From: an uncultured Collinsella sp.
GTDB lineage: Bacteria > Actinomycetota > Coriobacteriia > Coriobacteriales > Coriobacteriaceae
Reading direction: 5' to 3'
Assembly (NCBI GenBank): GCA_958435945.1
Contig: CAUBIC010000005.1
Span: 51,642 to 115,641 of the forward strand
Length of the DNA: 64,000 nucleotides
Made by a program: the position numbers and the translations under genes
The notes under the pieces: generated by a model
What the model saw: only the letters and a program-made list of their open reading frames with translations
What the model was told of the DNA's origin: nothing
The model's database searches: none
In this document: piece by piece, positions 16,871 through 25,844 of the stretch
Numbering within the stretch: position 1 is the stretch's first letter
How the letters are laid out: every line of letters begins with the position of its first letter

Positions 16871-18730
16871 TTACTGGGCAAACTGGCTGCGGTAGAGTTC
16901 GGCGTAGAAGCCGCCTGCCGCTAGCAGCTCGTCGTGCGTGCCGCGCTCGATAATCTGGCCGTCGCGCATGACCAGAATGCAGTCGGCGTTGCGAATCGTG
17001 CTCAGGCGATGCGCCACGACAAAGGTCGTACGGCCGGCCATGAGCTCGTCGAATGCTGCCTGCACCTGCAGCTCGGTGCGTGTGTCGATACTCGAGGTCG
17101 CCTCGTCCAGCAGCAGAATCGCCGGGTCGGTGAGCATGACGCGTGCGATGCACAGCAGCTGCTTTTGGCCCTGGCTAAACGTGCCGCCGTCCTCGCCGAT
17201 CACCGTATCGTAGCCGCCTGGCAGCTGCACGATAAACTTATGCGCATGAGCGCGCTTGGCGGCTTCGACAACCTGCTCGCGCGTAGCTCCTGGGCAACCG
17301 TAAGCGATGTTGTCCGCCACCGTGCCCTCGAACAGCCAAGTGTCCTGCAGCACCATGCCAAAGGCGCGGCGCAGGCTTGCGCGCGTGTAGTCACGCGAGG
17401 AACGACCATCGACCGCAATGCGACCGGCATCGATATCGTAAAAACGCAGTAGCAAATTGATGAGCGTCGTCTTGCCACAGCCCGTAGGACCGACCAGGGC
17501 AAAGCGCATGCCGGGCTTAGCCTCGATGCAGATGTCCTGCAGCAGCCTGCGGTCGGGCACGTAGCTAAAGTCCACATGCTCAAGGGCGACCTCGCCCTGC
17601 GGTGCGGCAAGTTCCACGGCATCTGGCGCATCGGGCTCCTGCTCGCGCGCATCGAGCAGCGCAAACATACGGCGCGCCGAGGCATACGCCGTCTGGATCT
17701 GCGTAATGACGTTGGTGACCTCGTTGAACGGCTTGGTGTACTGGTTAGCATAGGACAGGAAAATCTGCACGCCGCCCACCGTAAGCGCCGCCGGCACGCC
17801 CGTGATCACGCCCACGCAGCCGATCACAGCGACCACGGCATAGATGATGTTATTGATAAAGCGTGTGCCGGGGTTGGAGAGCGAACCCATAAACTGCGCG
17901 CGCTCGCCCGCGGTGTAGAGCTCGGCATTGAGGGCATCGAAGCGCTGCTGAGCGTTGGGGCCATAGGCAAAGGCGTCGACAAGCTTTTGCTCGCCTACGT
18001 ACTCCTCGATATGACCGCCGAGCTGCCCTTGAATACGCTGCTGTGCCGTAAAGCTTTTGTTGGAAAGCTTGGCGATGGCGCTGGCCGCAAAGATGGAGAA
18101 CGGCGTGACGAGCACCACCACGAGCGTCATGGTCAGGTTGATGGAAAGCATAAACGCGAGCGTGCCCACAATGGTGATAACGCCGGTGAAAAGCTGGGTA
18201 AAGCCCTGCAGCAGACCGTCGCCCACCTGGTCGACGTCGTTGACCACGCGGCTCATAAGGTCGCCGTGGGCATGGCTGTCGATAAAGCTGAGCGGCATGC
18301 GGCTGAGCTTATCGCTCGCCTCCACGCGCATGTCGCGCACCGTTTCGTAGGACAGGCGGTTGACGCAATAGCCCTGCAGCCACTGGAAGGCCGCAGCGCC
18401 TACGACGACAATCGCGAGCTTGGTAACGAGCGGCAGCAGCGCATCGAAGTCCACCTGCCCGGCGGCGACGATAAGGTCGATGCCCTCGCCAATGAGAATG
18501 GGCGTGTAGAGCTGCAGAATCACCGAGACGGCGGCACTCAAAAACGATGCCGCAAACGAGACGCGGTGCGGACGGACATAGCCCAGCAGGCGGCGGGTCA
18601 CCGCACCCACGGGATAGCGCTCGGGATCGCCGGGCTGGCGCGGACCGTCTCCCAGGTCGTTGAGGCTATCGTTGCCGGACACGTTGGCCGTCATCGTGGC
18701 GACCGAACCGGAGGAAGTGTACGGATTCAT
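16871..18730 (-). CDS. ABC exporter half-transporter, canonical ATPase site
   Basis: This 619-aa protein fuses a six-helix ABC type-1 exporter membrane domain (about residues 45-340) with an ATPase domain. Walker A is GPTGCGKTTLINLLLR, the signature TFSQGQKQLLCIAR and Walker B ILLLDEATSSID with the catalytic Glu present. Its ATG overlaps the stop codon of the upstream gene (TAAATG), with GGAGGG as ribosome site. The pair likely forms a heterodimeric exporter for a drug, lipid or peptide; the substrate cannot be read from the sequence. It is the second gene of the pair. Confidence 0.9.
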   Translation of the reverse strand: MNPYTSSGSVATMTANVSGNDSLNDLGDGPRQPGDPERYPVGAVTRRLLGYVRPHRVSFAASFLSAAVSVILQLYTPILIGEGIDLIVAAGQVDFDALLPLVTKLAIVVVGAAAFQWLQGYCVNRLSYETVRDMRVEASDKLSRMPLSFIDSHAHGDLMSRVVNDVDQVGDGLLQGFTQLFTGVITIVGTLAFMLSINLTMTLVVVLVTPFSIFAASAIAKLSNKSFTAQQRIQGQLGGHIEEYVGEQKLVDAFAYGPNAQQRFDALNAELYTAGERAQFMGSLSNPGTRFINNIIYAVVAVIGCVGVITGVPAALTVGGVQIFLSYANQYTKPFNEVTNVITQIQTAYASARRMFALLDAREQEPDAPDAVELAAPQGEVALEHVDFSYVPDRRLLQDICIEAKPGMRFALVGPTGCGKTTLINLLLRFYDIDAGRIAVDGRSSRDYTRASLRRAFGMVLQDTWLFEGTVADNIAYGCPGATREQVVEAAKRAHAHKFIVQLPGGYDTVIGEDGGTFSQGQKQLLCIARVMLTDPAILLLDEATSSIDTRTELQVQAAFDELMAGRTTFVVAHRLSTIRNADCILVMRDGQIIERGTHDELLAAGGFYAELYRSQFAQ

Positions 18731-20593
18731 TTAGCAGCCCTCCTTTGCGCAGACGGATGTGGGGACGGTCGGGGCGCCTGGGGCGGGCGCGGGCGCCGTA
18801 CTCCCCTGCTGACCCTCGAGCTCCTCGCGGCGAAGCTGCGACTGGCAAATCTCGCGGTAGAGCTGGCAGCTCGCGTACAGCTCGTCGTGCGTACCCAGGC
18901 CCGCGACCGAGCCGTGGTCGAGCACGCAGATCATGTCGGCATCGCGCACGGTCGAGACGCGCTGACTCACGATCACCGTGGTCAGCGGGAGCCCGCCCGC
19001 GGCGGCACCGCGTACGCTGCGCTCGCGAATGGCGTGGCGAAGCGCCGCGTCGGTCTTAAAGTCGAGCGCCGAGACGGAGTCATCCATAATCAGGATCTGC
19101 GGCGAGCCCACCAGGGCACGCGCGATGGTCAGACGCTGACGCTGACCGCCGCTAAAGTTCTTGCCGCCCGCCTCGACCGGGGCGTCGAGCCCCTGCGGCT
19201 TGTTGCGCACGAACTCGCTGGCCTGCGCCATATCGAGCGCTGCCCACAGCTCCTCGTCGGTCGCCGACTCGTCGCGCCAGGTTAGGTTGCTGCGGATCGT
19301 GCCGCTCACGAGCGACGCGCGCTGCGGAACGGTCGCGACCACGTGGCGCAGCTGATCGAGCGGCCAGGCGCGCACGTCGGCACCCATTACGCTCACGCGG
19401 CCGGTGCTCGCATCGTACAGGCGCGGGATGAGCGAGACGAGCGTCGACTTACCGCTGCCCGTGCCGCCGATAATGCCGAGCGTTTTGCCCAGCGGCAGCT
19501 CCAGGGTCACATCGTTGACGGCGTTGGCAGCGCCGGCGCCAAAAGAAAAGCTCGCATGGCTCAAGCTCAGCGCGGGGACCGGAACGGCGTTGCCCATCGC
19601 GCTCGGCTCGGGCAGCGCGACCGGCTGGTTGCCCTCGTCGGTGATGCTCGGCTCGCAGTTGAGCACCTCGTTGATACGCGACGCGCTCGCGCTCGCCTTG
19701 GTAAAGACCACGACCAGGTTGGCGACATACACGATGGAGGTCAGGGTCTGCGTCATGTAGTTCACAAACGCCATGACCTGGCCCTGCGTGAGCTCGCCCA
19801 CGTTGACCTGGATGCCACCCACCCACAGGATGGCGCACACGCCCAGATTCATCACCAAAAACGTGACGGGGTTAAGGACCGACGAGAGCTTGCCCACCGC
19901 GATGGCGGTATAGGCCTGGTCATCGGCGGCTTGGGCAAAGCGCTCACGCTCGTGATCTTCGCGCACAAAGGCGCGAACCACGCGGGCGCCCGAAAGCCCC
20001 TCGCGGCAGACAAGCGCGATGCGGTCGAGCTTTGCCTGCAGCTGCTTGTAGTACGGAATGCAGCGCGCCATGACAAACCAAAACACCAAGCCGATGGCGG
20101 GTGTGCAAATCAAAAAGATGATGCCGAGCTTAAGGTCGATGGCAAGGGCCGCGCACATAGAACCCACCGCCAAGAAGGGCCAGCGGATGAGCATGCGCAC
20201 GCCCAGCGCCACAGCGAGCTGCACCTGGTTGACATCGTTGGTAATGCGCGTGATGAGCGACGGCGTGCCAAAGCGATCGAGTTCGACATAGCTCAGTTCG
20301 TTGATGTGCTGGTAGAGTGCACCGCGAATGTCGGTACCCATGCCCTGCGAAGTCAGCGCCGCCATCTTTTGGCAGACGAGCGTAAACGAGATGCCGATCA
20401 CAGCCATGGCGCCAAGCACCATACCGTAGTGGATAACGGCGTTCACGTCGTGCGAGCCAATGCCCTTATCGATCATCTGGGCAATCACCAGCGGCGTCAG
20501 CAGGTCAAAGATCACTTCGATCAGCTTGCACGCAGGACCAATCACCATATACCGGCGAAACTTACCACCAAAACGCCTGAGCAGCTCAATCAT
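18731..20593 (-). CDS. ABC exporter half-transporter, degenerate ATPase site
   Basis: This 620-aa half-transporter has an N-terminal membrane domain and a C-terminal ATPase domain. Walker A is GGTGSGKSTLVSLIPRL and the signature NFSGGQRQRLTIARAL. Walker B reads ILIMDDSVSALD, with Asp in place of the catalytic Glu, as in the degenerate subunit of BmrCD-type heterodimers. ATG 20593 follows AAGGAG by about 9 nt; the longer reading at 20626 is not preferred. It is translationally coupled to the partner gene downstream. The C-terminal tail after SQLRREELEG is Ala/Pro-rich. Confidence 0.9.
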   Translation of the reverse strand: MIELLRRFGGKFRRYMVIGPACKLIEVIFDLLTPLVIAQMIDKGIGSHDVNAVIHYGMVLGAMAVIGISFTLVCQKMAALTSQGMGTDIRGALYQHINELSYVELDRFGTPSLITRITNDVNQVQLAVALGVRMLIRWPFLAVGSMCAALAIDLKLGIIFLICTPAIGLVFWFVMARCIPYYKQLQAKLDRIALVCREGLSGARVVRAFVREDHERERFAQAADDQAYTAIAVGKLSSVLNPVTFLVMNLGVCAILWVGGIQVNVGELTQGQVMAFVNYMTQTLTSIVYVANLVVVFTKASASASRINEVLNCEPSITDEGNQPVALPEPSAMGNAVPVPALSLSHASFSFGAGAANAVNDVTLELPLGKTLGIIGGTGSGKSTLVSLIPRLYDASTGRVSVMGADVRAWPLDQLRHVVATVPQRASLVSGTIRSNLTWRDESATDEELWAALDMAQASEFVRNKPQGLDAPVEAGGKNFSGGQRQRLTIARALVGSPQILIMDDSVSALDFKTDAALRHAIRERSVRGAAAGGLPLTTVIVSQRVSTVRDADMICVLDHGSVAGLGTHDELYASCQLYREICQSQLRREELEGQQGSTAPAPAPGAPTVPTSVCAKEGC

Positions 20594-20815
20594 GTATAGG
20601 CGCTCCTTATCATCATCTCTCTTCAATCTGATTCATGATAGTACGGCGAGCCCTGGAGATATGAAATCAACTCGTCACAGAACAAGCCCCCGAAACAATC
20701 AGGAAACTAGGCACAGAGACAAAGCACCCGAACATGTTTTGGCAAAGCCAACGAGCAGCACTAGACAAGGGATTAATTGTTCAGATTAACGCGCCTCTAC
20801 GGGCGCATTTTGGAC

Positions 20816-20922
20816 GATGTGGTCCCGGTGCCGGCGGGCTGTTTGGTAGTCGAGCGATTCCGCAGGCAAAGCCGAGGACCAGCGAGACACCAAACAGCCC
20901 GCCGGCACCGGGACCACATCGC
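20816..20922. repeat. Long perfect inverted repeat E beyond the SRP RNA 3' end
   Basis: Arms 20816-20848 and 20890-20922 are perfectly complementary over 33 bp around a 41-nt centre. An outer pair GGGCGC/GCGCCC with A/T runs extends it at 20802-20813 and 20930-20940. In the minus direction it directly follows the SRP RNA, so the outer stem with its T run may be the SRP RNA terminator. The 340-bp gap between the ABC pair and the SRP RNA holds no supported gene. Confidence 0.8.
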
Positions 20923-20942
20923 GGCACCAAAAAGCGCCCGTG

Positions 20943-21044
20943 CGCTCGATGGATTCGGATGCCCGACAGAGGCTCCTTATGGCTGCTTCCTTCCGGACCT
21001 GACCAGATTCGGAACATGTCGTCATCCGAACCCATCGAACGCGC
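20943..21044 (-). ncRNA. ffs: Signal recognition particle RNA, small bacterial type
   Basis: The minus strand contains the diagnostic SRP domain IV loop GGTCAGGTCCGGAAGGAAGC followed by AGCC. Flanking segments pair as expected for the single long hairpin: GGTTCGGATGACG near the 5' side against GCATCCGAATCCATCGAGCG on the 3' side. The length of about 100 nt fits the 4.5S-type RNA. It binds Ffh and targets nascent membrane and secreted proteins. The ends are set from the outer stem and are approximate. Confidence 0.92.
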
Positions 21045-21125
21045 TAGGCGCTCGGTATATCTTACCCGCTCCCGCCCGATGGGGCAAGGTAGCTAATTTG
21101 GGACAGGGCCAAAAGACCACTTTTG

Positions 21126-21192
21126 AGTTGCGGTGGAATAGTTCCTGTTTTTGCCGCCTGAGCCGCCAAACAGGAACTATTCCACCGCAACT
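21126..21192. repeat. Palindromic intergenic repeat, GTTGCGGTG family, second copy
   Basis: Near-perfect arms AGTTGCGGTGGAATAGTTCC and its complement enclose TTTTGCCGCCTGAGCCGCC. The ends match the repeat at 838-902. It lies just past the stop of the TadA-glycerate kinase gene and could terminate it. Confidence 0.8.
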
Positions 21193-21208
21193 TATAGGGA
21201 GTTGGGTT

Positions 21209-22984
21209 TTAGAGGCGGGCGAGGTCGTAGGATCGGGCGGCGGCTTCACCGGCGCAGATGAGGTTGGTTGTGGCTTCCTGGGGGTCGAGCGCTTGGTCAA
21301 GGGGCATGGGCCTGCGACAGACCGGCAAAACTAAGTCGACACCCTGCCCATACACCGCATCCAGGTTGTCGGCACGACCGCCCACGACGGCAACAACCGG
21401 CTTGCCATATCGCTTCGCACGACGAGCCACGCCCACCGGTGCCTTGCCGGCAGCGGATTGCTCGTCCATATTGCCCTCGCCCGTTATGACCAGGTCGGCA
21501 TCGCGCACGCACTCGTCAAACCCAATCAGATCGAGCACCGTCTCCACGCCCGAACGCAGCTCCGCACCGAGCGCTAGCAACGCGGCGCCCAGGCCGCCGG
21601 CGGCGCCAGCACCGGGCACACCGAGCACCGAGCCAAATGTCCGTGCACCCTCGGGCACGCGCAACAACCCCTGAGCCCGCGCCCCGGTAATCGCCGCATC
21701 GAGCAGGCGACCATAGCCGACCATCCAGCTGTCGTACCTGCGCAGCGCCTCGGCATCATCCGTCGGCAGACCCTTCTGCCCGCCAAACACCGCCAGTGCG
21801 CCTCGACGCCCCACGAGCGGATTCTCGACATCGGAAAGCACCACGACACGCGTGCCATTCAGTACCCGAAGCGCTGGTGCCAAATCGATACCCGCCACGT
21901 GTTCAAGGCCCGCCAGGCCGGGGGCGATATTGCGGCCACGCTCATCGACAAGGCGGGCGCCCAGCGCCTGCAGCATGCCGGCGCCACCGTCGTTGGTGGC
22001 GCTGCCGCCCAAACCAATATAGATCGTCTTTGCACCCGCGCGAACCGCACGAAGCATCAGTTCGCCCACGCCATAAGTTGTGGCCGCCAACGCCGCCGAC
22101 TCCGTGCAGGGCGAATACCCAATACCCGCCGCCTCGGCCATCTCAATTACAGCCGACTCGTGCTCGCCGTCCACCAGCATCCGGGCAGACACGCGGTCGC
22201 CCAAGGGGCCTGCAGCCTCACAGGTCGAGAGCTCGCCACCGCGCGCGGCGATGGCGTCGAGCGTTCCCTCGCCACCATCTGCCAGCGGCAAAGCGCCCAG
22301 CTCGGCATCGGGCCACACACGGCGCACGCCTTCGGCAACGGCTTTCTCCGCCTGCGCGCTCGAAACGCTGCCCTTAAAGGAATCGATCGCCAGCAGCACA
22401 CGGCGGGGCCGGCGCTGCGCGGGGCCAAAGTCAACCGCTGCGCCAGAATCCTCTTCGGCACCCGCAAGCGCCTCGGCGTGAGCCGCATGCGCCTCAAGGT
22501 TCAAACCGCAACCGACACCGTCGACACCGCGCAGGCCAGCAAAATAGCCGCTCAGCACTTCACGGCACTCGCCTGCCAGCACGCCGGCGGTCACATTAAA
22601 CCGATGGTTCAGGCGCGAATCGGCATTGAGGTCGTACAGCGAGCCCAGTGCACCCGCCTTGGCATCGGTCGCGCCATACACGCAACGCCCCACGCGCGCG
22701 TTAACCATAAGCCCCGCGCACATACAGCAGGGCTCGAGCGTCACGTAGACCGTGCAATCGGAAAGGCGCCAGCGCCCAAGCGCCTGAGCAGCGGCGCACA
22801 GGGCCGAAAACTCGGCATGAGCCGAAGGATCCTGGTCGAGCTCGCGCCGATTGTGTGCTCTCGCGACGACCTCGCCGTCGCGCACCACTACGGCTCCGAT
22901 GGGCACCTCGCCCACCGCAGCGGCGGCGTGCGCCTCCGCCAGCGCCTCGCGCATGAACTTCTCATCGATTTCGGTGATCGTCAT
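21209..22984 (-). CDS. Fusion of TadA-type tRNA adenosine deaminase and glycerate kinase
   Basis: This single 591-aa frame joins two enzymes. Residues of about 1-155 are a TadA-like deaminase, which makes inosine at the tRNA wobble position; zinc ligands and the catalytic Glu are visible in HAEF and LEPCCMC. A linker of about 50 residues rich in Ala and Glu follows. From about residue 205 to the end is a GarK/GlxK-type glycerate kinase: LLAIDSFKGSVSSAQA, LPLADGGEGTLDA, IGLGGSATNDGGAGMLQALG and DLVITGEGNMDEQSA, close to the usual length of about 375 aa. ATG 22984 follows GGGAAGG. No stop or frame change separates the halves. The two activities have no known metabolic link. Confidence 0.88.
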   Translation of the reverse strand: MTITEIDEKFMREALAEAHAAAAVGEVPIGAVVVRDGEVVARAHNRRELDQDPSAHAEFSALCAAAQALGRWRLSDCTVYVTLEPCCMCAGLMVNARVGRCVYGATDAKAGALGSLYDLNADSRLNHRFNVTAGVLAGECREVLSGYFAGLRGVDGVGCGLNLEAHAAHAEALAGAEEDSGAAVDFGPAQRRPRRVLLAIDSFKGSVSSAQAEKAVAEGVRRVWPDAELGALPLADGGEGTLDAIAARGGELSTCEAAGPLGDRVSARMLVDGEHESAVIEMAEAAGIGYSPCTESAALAATTYGVGELMLRAVRAGAKTIYIGLGGSATNDGGAGMLQALGARLVDERGRNIAPGLAGLEHVAGIDLAPALRVLNGTRVVVLSDVENPLVGRRGALAVFGGQKGLPTDDAEALRRYDSWMVGYGRLLDAAITGARAQGLLRVPEGARTFGSVLGVPGAGAAGGLGAALLALGAELRSGVETVLDLIGFDECVRDADLVITGEGNMDEQSAAGKAPVGVARRAKRYGKPVVAVVGGRADNLDAVYGQGVDLVLPVCRRPMPLDQALDPQEATTNLICAGEAAARSYDLARL

Positions 22985-23019
22985 CGTTCGCCTTCCCTGT
23001 TGCAAATCCAAAACGATGC

Positions 23020-23025
23020 TATCAT
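23020..23025 (+). promoter_or_regulatory. Possible extended -10 promoter of tRNA-Ser
   Basis: TGCTATCAT, an extended -10 (TGnTATNAT), lies 10 nt before the tRNA 5' end. A TTGCAA lies 14 nt upstream, too close for a standard -35. The call rests on position and the -10 only. Confidence 0.35.
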
Positions 23026-23035
23026 TACGACTCAC

Positions 23036-23125
23036 GGAGAGATGGCAGAGCGGTTGAATGCGGCGGTCTTGAAAACCGTTGAGCGCGAGAGCGTTCCGGG
23101 GGTTCGAATCCCCCTCTCTCCGCCA
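23036..23125 (+). tRNA. tRNA-Ser (anticodon UGA)
   Basis: The 90-nt gene folds as a class II tRNA with acceptor stem GGAGAGA/TCTCTCC, discriminator G and an encoded CCA. The anticodon loop CTTGAAA gives UGA, reading UCA and related serine codons. The long variable arm GAGCGCGAGAGCGTTC and the T arm GGGGGTTCGAATCCCCC are present. It lies between the divergent TadA-fusion gene and the convergent TetR gene. Confidence 0.97.
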
Positions 23126-23127
23126 CC

Positions 23128-23712
23128 TTAGTGATTCACCGGCGTCATGGTGCGCTCAAACAGCGCATCGACCACGTCGGCCATCTCGGGTCGACGCTCA
23201 AGATCGTGACCCGACTCCCACCAATTTGTGAACAGTCGAATAATGCCACCGGCGATAAACTCCGATGTCGTCTCGAGCGAAACGGGCGCCAGGGTATCTT
23301 CGGCAAGCGAGCTCATCACACGCTCGCGGATGGAACGCGCAATGCGGTCGCAAATCATGCCGGTCAGCATGCCCGACATGCTGCTGGCCAAAAGGTTATC
23401 CATGAGCTGCTCATGCGCCAGAATCATATTCATGGCATCGTCAAAGACCTCATGGCGAAGCGCCCGTACGTCATCAAGCGGCTCCGCGTCCGCTGCATCG
23501 GTCCGGTTTTGCGGCAAGCCCGTCATAAGCTCATCGATATAGAAGGCAAAGTAATCGTTTTTATCACGAAAATGCTTATAGAACGTTGTGCGGCGAATCA
23601 GGGCCCGGTCGCAAAGCATGGCAACCGTCAAATCCTCAAACCGATGCTCTTCCAAAAGCTCGGTAAAGGCATCGAACAGGGCACGATAGGTTTTCTTGAT
23701 GCGAAGGTCCAT
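23128..23712 (-). CDS. TetR-family transcriptional regulator
   Basis: This protein of about 194 aa has an N-terminal TetR helix-turn-helix (MDLRIKKTYRALFDAFTELL, then LTVAMLCDRALIRRTTFYKHF) and a divergent helical ligand-binding domain. The HTH is the AcrR-like type with RTTFYKHF. The start is uncertain: ATG 23712 or ATG 23724 both lie close to the same GAGG, and longer readings run into the lemA promoter. It is transcribed away from lemA and may repress it or itself, but the target is not known. It ends 3 nt from the tRNA-Ser gene. Confidence 0.85.
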   Translation of the reverse strand: MDLRIKKTYRALFDAFTELLEEHRFEDLTVAMLCDRALIRRTTFYKHFRDKNDYFAFYIDELMTGLPQNRTDAADAEPLDDVRALRHEVFDDAMNMILAHEQLMDNLLASSMSGMLTGMICDRIARSIRERVMSSLAEDTLAPVSLETTSEFIAGGIIRLFTNWWESGHDLERRPEMADVVDALFERTMTPVNH

Positions 23713-23832
23713 CCGTATCGCCATCCTCAAGGTGTAGACAGCATTCCTTAATTTGTCGCATATCTTACACCTGTACCACCCGTTCCATATTGGCGGCCCC
23801 TCCTTGGCGGAAACATAACGCTTACCGGAAAG

Positions 23833-23862
23833 TTCGGTATCGCCAAAGGTTGCGGGTATACT
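23833..23862 (+). promoter_or_regulatory. Predicted sigma-70-type promoter of lemA
   Basis: TTCGGT (23833-23838) and TATACT (23857-23862) are separated by 18 nt. The implied start point lies about 55 nt before the lemA start codon. Confidence 0.5.
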
Positions 23863-23923
23863 AGTAGCGTTACACCAACGGCAGCCGGCGCAAAACGCCG
23901 CTGCCATTCGAAACGGAGACATC

Positions 23924-24475
23924 ATGCTTCCCGTCATCATCGGTATCGTTGTTGTCGTTGTGATCGCCAGCGCCATCGCCGGCATCTACAACAACATGGT
24001 CACCAAGCGCAATCGCATCGATAATGCCTGGCAGAACATCGACACGCAGCTGCAGCGCCGCAACGACCTGATCCCTAACCTGGTCGAGACCGTCAAGGGC
24101 TACGCCAAGCACGAGCAGGACACGCTCGCCGCCGTAGTCAACGCGCGCAACGCCGCCGTGAGCGCCACCACCCCCGAGGCCAAGATGGAAGCGGACAACG
24201 TGCTGACCGGTGCGCTGCGCCAGCTCTTTGCCGTCGCCGAGGCCTACCCCGACCTTAAGGCAAATACCAACTTTACGCAGCTCCAGTCCACGCTCGAGGA
24301 CACCGAGAACAAGGTGAGCTACGCGCGCCAGAGCTACAACGATTGCGTGCTCAGCTACAACAACGCCATCCAGACGTTCCCGGCCGTTATCTTTGCCGGC
24401 ATCTTCCAGTTTAAGGAGCGCCAGGGCTTCGAGGCCGCCGAGGCCGCCCGCCAGGCACCGACCGTCAAGTTCTAA
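23924..24475 (+). CDS. lemA: LemA family protein
   Basis: This 183-aa protein has an N-terminal membrane helix (VIIGIVVVVVIASAIAGIY) and a helical LemA domain with the usual NRIDNAWQNIDTQLQRRNDL and IPNLVETVKGYAKHE, followed by ARQSYNDCVLSYNNAIQTFP. LemA proteins are membrane-anchored with an otherwise unclear role. The ATG follows GGAGACATC, a good ribosome site. Unlike many LemA genes it has no TPM-domain partner beside it; it is monocistronic with its own promoter and terminator. Confidence 0.92.
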   Translation: MLPVIIGIVVVVVIASAIAGIYNNMVTKRNRIDNAWQNIDTQLQRRNDLIPNLVETVKGYAKHEQDTLAAVVNARNAAVSATTPEAKMEADNVLTGALRQLFAVAEAYPDLKANTNFTQLQSTLEDTENKVSYARQSYNDCVLSYNNAIQTFPAVIFAGIFQFKERQGFEAAEAARQAPTVKF

Positions 24476-24514
24476 CAATCACGGCCGAGTCTTAAGCCAG
24501 CTCATCAACCCTTT

Positions 24515-24547
24515 GGGGTCCAAGGCACAAACCTTGGGCCCTTTTCT
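24515..24547 (+). terminator. Rho-independent terminator of lemA
   Basis: The stem GGGTCCAAGG / CCTTGGGCCC with a CACAAA loop is followed by TTTTCTT, about 40 nt after the lemA stop codon. Confidence 0.8.
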
Positions 24548-24650
24548 TATCCACGCACAACGCGCCCACGCACAACGCGCGGCCAATAGGCCGCGCACCA
24601 TCTTTACTTCAGATCTATATTGCCCGTAACGGCAGCACCGAGGTAACGCA

Positions 24651-24775
24651 GGCCCGAGGGCAACCTGCCTTTCCGGCGCACTCCGCAGGACGAAAGAACC
24701 TCCGCCGCACGAAGTGCGCAGCGGAGGTTCTTTCATGTCCGAGGACGCGCCGGAAAGGCAGGTTGCCCTCGGGCC
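24651..24775. repeat. Long palindromic element D
   Basis: Arms 24651-24679 and 24747-24775 are perfectly complementary over 29 bp. The 67-nt centre itself holds a nested hairpin (GAAAGAACCTCCGC / GCGGAGGTTCTTTC). It starts 17 nt past the stop of the minus-strand aminotransferase gene and may be its 3' stem-loop. The core differs from that of elements A-C, but the architecture is the same. Confidence 0.85.
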
Positions 24776-24791
24776 GGACATACAAGGCAGC

Positions 24792-25844
24792 TTACGCGAC
24801 GGTGTAAACCCAGTTGTGCTTATCCTCGACAGCACCGGACTGGATACCAGTCAGGGTCTCGCGAAGCTTCTTCATCACGGGGCCGATCTCGGTGTAGCCA
24901 GCCGGGAAGGTCACGGTCTCATCGGCACCATAGACCTTGTTGTCGATCTCGCCCACCGGGGAGATGACGGCAGCGGTGCCGCACAGGCCGCACTCCACAA
25001 AGGTACCGGCCTTGACCTCGGCCCACTCGACGGGACGCTGATCGACGGTCATACCCAGATCCTCGGCAACCTGAACGAGCGAACGACGGGTGATGGAGGG
25101 CAGGATGGAGTCGGTGTGCGACTGCGGGACGACGAGGGTGCCATCCTCCTTCACGAACAGGACGTTGGCGCCACCGGTCTCCTCGACATAGGTGCGGGAC
25201 TCGGAGTCGAGATACAGGTTCTCGGCATAACCCTCGCGGTGAGCCTCCATCGTGGGCTTGAGGGACATGGCGTAGTTGAGGCCGGCCTTGATGTTGCCGG
25301 TGCCGTGCGGTGCGGCGCGGTCATACTCGGAAACGCGCAGCTTGACGGGCTTGAGGCCACCCTTAAAGTACGGACCGACCGGGGTCACGAGAATGCGGAA
25401 CGTGTACTCAGGAGCGGGAGCCACGCCGATCACGTCACCGGAGCCGATCATAAACGGGCGCACGTACAGGGTCGCACCGGAGCCGAAGGGCGGAACCCAG
25501 GCGGCGTTGGCAGAAACGACCTGCTTGACGGCCTCGACGAACTTGTCCTTGGGGAACGGCGGCATCTCGAGGCGCTGGGCGGAGTTGTACATACGCTCGG
25601 CGTTCATGTCGGGACGGAAGCAGACGATGCTGCCATCCTCGGCGGTGTAGGCCTTCAGGCCCTCAAAGACCTCCTGGCAGTAATGGAAGATGCCGCCGCA
25701 CTCGGAGACATGCAGGGTGTGGTCGGTGGTCAGGCCGCCCTCGTCCCACTCGCCATCCTTCCAATGGGCCTCGTAGCTGTAATCGGTCTTCATGTAGCCA
25801 AAGCCGAGGCTACCCCAATCGATATCCTTCTTCTCGACAGTCAT
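24792..25844 (-). CDS. ilvE: Branched-chain amino acid aminotransferase
   Basis: This 350-aa fold-type IV PLP enzyme exchanges amino groups between glutamate and the keto acids of Leu, Ile and Val. The PLP Lys lies in HGTGNIKAGLNYAMSL. Other family marks are HVSECGGIFHYCQEVFEGLKAY near the N-terminus, PFMIGSGDVIGVAPAPEY, TGGANVLFVKEDG and ECGLCGTAAVISPVGEI. The length fits the BCAT (type II) group. ATG 25844 follows AAGGAGCGACAT; the longer reading at 25994 covers GC-rich leader DNA and lacks a ribosome site. It is monocistronic. Confidence 0.92.
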   Translation of the reverse strand: MTVEKKDIDWGSLGFGYMKTDYSYEAHWKDGEWDEGGLTTDHTLHVSECGGIFHYCQEVFEGLKAYTAEDGSIVCFRPDMNAERMYNSAQRLEMPPFPKDKFVEAVKQVVSANAAWVPPFGSGATLYVRPFMIGSGDVIGVAPAPEYTFRILVTPVGPYFKGGLKPVKLRVSEYDRAAPHGTGNIKAGLNYAMSLKPTMEAHREGYAENLYLDSESRTYVEETGGANVLFVKEDGTLVVPQSHTDSILPSITRRSLVQVAEDLGMTVDQRPVEWAEVKAGTFVECGLCGTAAVISPVGEIDNKVYGADETVTFPAGYTEIGPVMKKLRETLTGIQSGAVEDKHNWVYTVA

